A stretch of DNA of 64,000 nucleotides from the NCBI GenBank assembly GCA_010645155.1, contig JAAGOF010000064.1, forward strand, positions 1,400,123 through 1,464,122, read 5' to 3'. The notes under the pieces were generated by a model. It searched no databases. It worked only from the letters and a program-made list of their open reading frames with translations, and was not told the origin of the DNA. Positions 61,763-64,000 of this stretch are shown piece after piece. This stretch comes from Tigriopus japonicus (lineage: Eukaryota; Arthropoda; Copepoda; Harpacticoida; Harpacticidae). Numbering within the stretch: the stretch's first letter is position 1; the number at the start of each line of letters is the position of its first letter. Position numbers and translations under genes: made by a program.

Positions 61763-64000
61763 GTAAGTTGTGTTTTACCTTCCTTTCTTGACAAGCTCTC
61801 TCTTTCATTAACTCTTTATAACTTTGGAAGGTTCTAAGTATCAAGTTGCCAGTTTCTATTGTTTTGACGTGTATCTTGTAGCCTTGGTCTGAGAAATGTA
61901 ATTTTCCGGAAACTTTTTGCGGACACCCACTAACATCATTAGAATAGCCCAATTCCAAGTGATTGGAAACAATTATATTTAAAAGGTCCTGTTCCAACTT
62001 GGGTGTTGAAAAGTTCCGATAGTATGGAACCAGGGAAAAAAACCTTGGCAAATTGGAGTTGAAGTGGTCAAGTTGAAACGTTTAAATTGCTCAGGTCGGT
62101 AAAAGTGTCATGAAGTCTGCCTTTTCGAATGAAGTTTGGAGAAACAAAAGACATTTACTGAATTCCAAATTGACTTTAATGTACTCCTAACACGAATTTG
62201 ACGGCTCCCTCTGCACCCATACTGCTGTTCCAGTTCTTCCTCTTCCCCTACATCCAATTTACACCAATTAAACCCTCGTTCAACTCATCCATCCTAAAAC
62301 CAAGTCGAAAAAATCGAGCCCACTCGTTTGCCGAACCACAAGTCAAGTTGTGGCAGGAAAATTCAACCCCCTCTTTTCACACGCGGTGGAACATCCTTCT
62401 TCCGGGTTCTCGAGGGAATTTATAACCCTCCAAATTTATTCCCAAACCTACATTTTTCAAGAAACTTTCCTCCCTCTTGGTTCATTTTGGTGTGGTATCG
62501 AAACAGGGCTCCTACGATAGCCATGGTAGCATTTAATGCATTGAAAGCTCGGTTAAAACCTCAATTTGTATTCCCTCGACCAACTTGGGGATGAAGGGTG
62601 TTCAAGTTGTCGGGTGCATTGCGAAAATGAAGCACCTCTGAGGCATTGGAGGAGAAACACGGTTTTCGTGGTCTGTTCCAGCCTTAGAGCCCTAATAGGG
62701 TCAGGAAAAGAAGAATAAGAGCAACTATGGCAGATGTTCCCATGTTTCAGTGGTCAATAGAGGGGGACCAAAGAGATATTTGGAACATGACGTATTGTCT
62801 TCTCAATCACAGTAAGAAGGTCTGGTAGGTTTGGGTCTGAGTCGATGAAAAAGATGGTTTGTCTTCCTCAAGTCCGTTTGAAGTGTTGAAAAATGAGGTG
62901 AAAATGAAGTTGAACGTGGGACAAAAAACCTTGGTTCCCTGATGAAATTCAAATTTATGCGCTGAAACGGAATCCCAAAAATCATTTGCCGTAGGTTTTA
63001 GAAGTATCAAGTCATTGCTTTTTCTCTGAAACACAAAGTTGCGTATAACGATGTGGAGAATATGCTGTATATGCCACTCAAGTCCGTTTCTTATAAAGAA
63101 AGACATTCGAGTATCAAAGTGTTTCCATCGCCATTAAGAGCATTCGTTTTCGACCCTAGTTGTTCGTTCCAGTGGGATCCAAATCTCACTTCCATGAAAA
63201 AACGAGGATTGTGGCTGGTTGTCTTTTCATTTAAAAGAACTTCCTTGCTCGGAGTTATCTTTTAAAAACAAATCCGTTGTCTTGACTAGCTTGAACTAGA
63301 TTTGTCACCATTACGGGGTCAATGGGCTTTTTTGAGGGGGGCAATAGGGGAAAGAAGTATGTAGTTTAGCAAAGGGGGAAAATAACAGCAAAAAAGAAAC
63401 GAACCCAGAGACATACGAGAATTGGAATGCGACCGAATTTATAAAACAAGCTAACCCTGAAAGAGCGAAAACAAGTCTCAATATTTACTTACACTTCTAA
63501 GAAGTCCAATTCGAAACTATGCAAATACCAATCGATAGAGTCTCGCCTCAGGAAAGAAAGTCTTGGGGTCTTTTGATATGTCTGTCCCAACAAATCTTGG
63601 AAAAGGGAACGCGCGCACCTTGATCTTTTGAGGATTTGCACCCCCAAAACTTGAACTTTACGAAGCTGGACCCCTGGCCAAGTTGTCAGGAGACCAATGT
63701 ACGTATGTATGTATATATTAGGTAAATCTCGGACCTGGATTTGAGTTTCCCCTCGTTGGAAAATCTAGTGTGGATGTCGTTGGGGGAGCTCACCACTGGG
63801 AGACAAATAGTGCTCTCCAGTTTCACCCCAGGGAAACCGTTCATCATCCATCCAGTCATACATGAATACTACATATAAGATTCATTCCAACTCTGACGGG
63901 GTTTTCTTTCTGTCTGTTCCATGACAAAGCTGAATACCCGCTTTTTTATCACTCCAAGGAGCTCGTCATCCATCGTGATGGTCTTCACTGGTGTCCTTTC
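61763..64000 (+). other. sidekick intron 10, open at the window edge
   Basis: No hydrophobic membrane-spanning exon follows in the 2.2 kb available, so the transmembrane and cytoplasmic exons are downstream. Open frames at 62198-62594 and 62803-63265 have no domain. Confidence 0.5.

Noticed and set aside
1..64000. CRISPR arrays, bacterial operons, phage or viral genes
   Set aside because: No regularly spaced direct repeats, no ribosome-binding-site gene strings, and all genes are spliced eukaryotic types.

Overview
The window is eukaryotic nuclear DNA. Genes are split by GT-AG introns, AATAAA signals follow stop codons, there is a nuclear-type tRNA, and most of the sequence is non-coding. 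The protein families and splice style point to an arthropod. A crustacean, perhaps a copepod, is my best guess, but that is inference from general character and not from a species-specific marker. LAYOUT: (1) 192-3860, minus strand: a four-exon gene for a small calponin-homology (transgelin/Mp20-like) protein with an acidic tail. Its 3-kb first intron carries a dead non-LTR retrotransposon that is itself interrupted by a hAT-like element. (2) 4911-6804, minus strand: two tightly packed genes, HYPK (NatA partner) and MOCS3/UBA4 (E1-like plus rhodanese activator of URM1 and MOCS2A). Only 92 bp separate the MOCS3 stop from the HYPK ATG, and that gap holds a poly(A) signal followed by a splice acceptor, which looks operon-like. 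(3) 6805-15900: mostly anonymous sequence with one intronless tRNA-Leu(UAA) at 8582 and several short inverted repeats. (4) From about 15.9 kb past 61.8 kb, plus strand: the cell-adhesion gene sidekick (sdk). It has a likely non-coding leader exon, a signal-peptide exon at 19453-19821, a 27.7-kb intron with two TIR elements, and then exons from 47559 to 61762 encoding all 6 Ig and 13 fibronectin III domains. The transmembrane segment and cytoplasmic tail lie beyond the window. Intron 6 of sdk holds a candidate small gene on the opposite strand. Intron 9 holds a candidate 21-nt in-frame microexon inside the last FN3 domain. (5) 61763-64000 is sdk intron with nothing recognised. HOW THE GENES RELATE: MOCS3 and HYPK are housekeeping genes (sulfur-carrier activation; co-translational N-acetylation) that probably share transcription. 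The CH-domain gene and sdk look independently regulated. The most interesting observations are the MOCS3-HYPK spacing, the missing zinc-site cysteines in MOCS3, the sdk microexon, the antisense nested gene and the layered mobile elements.
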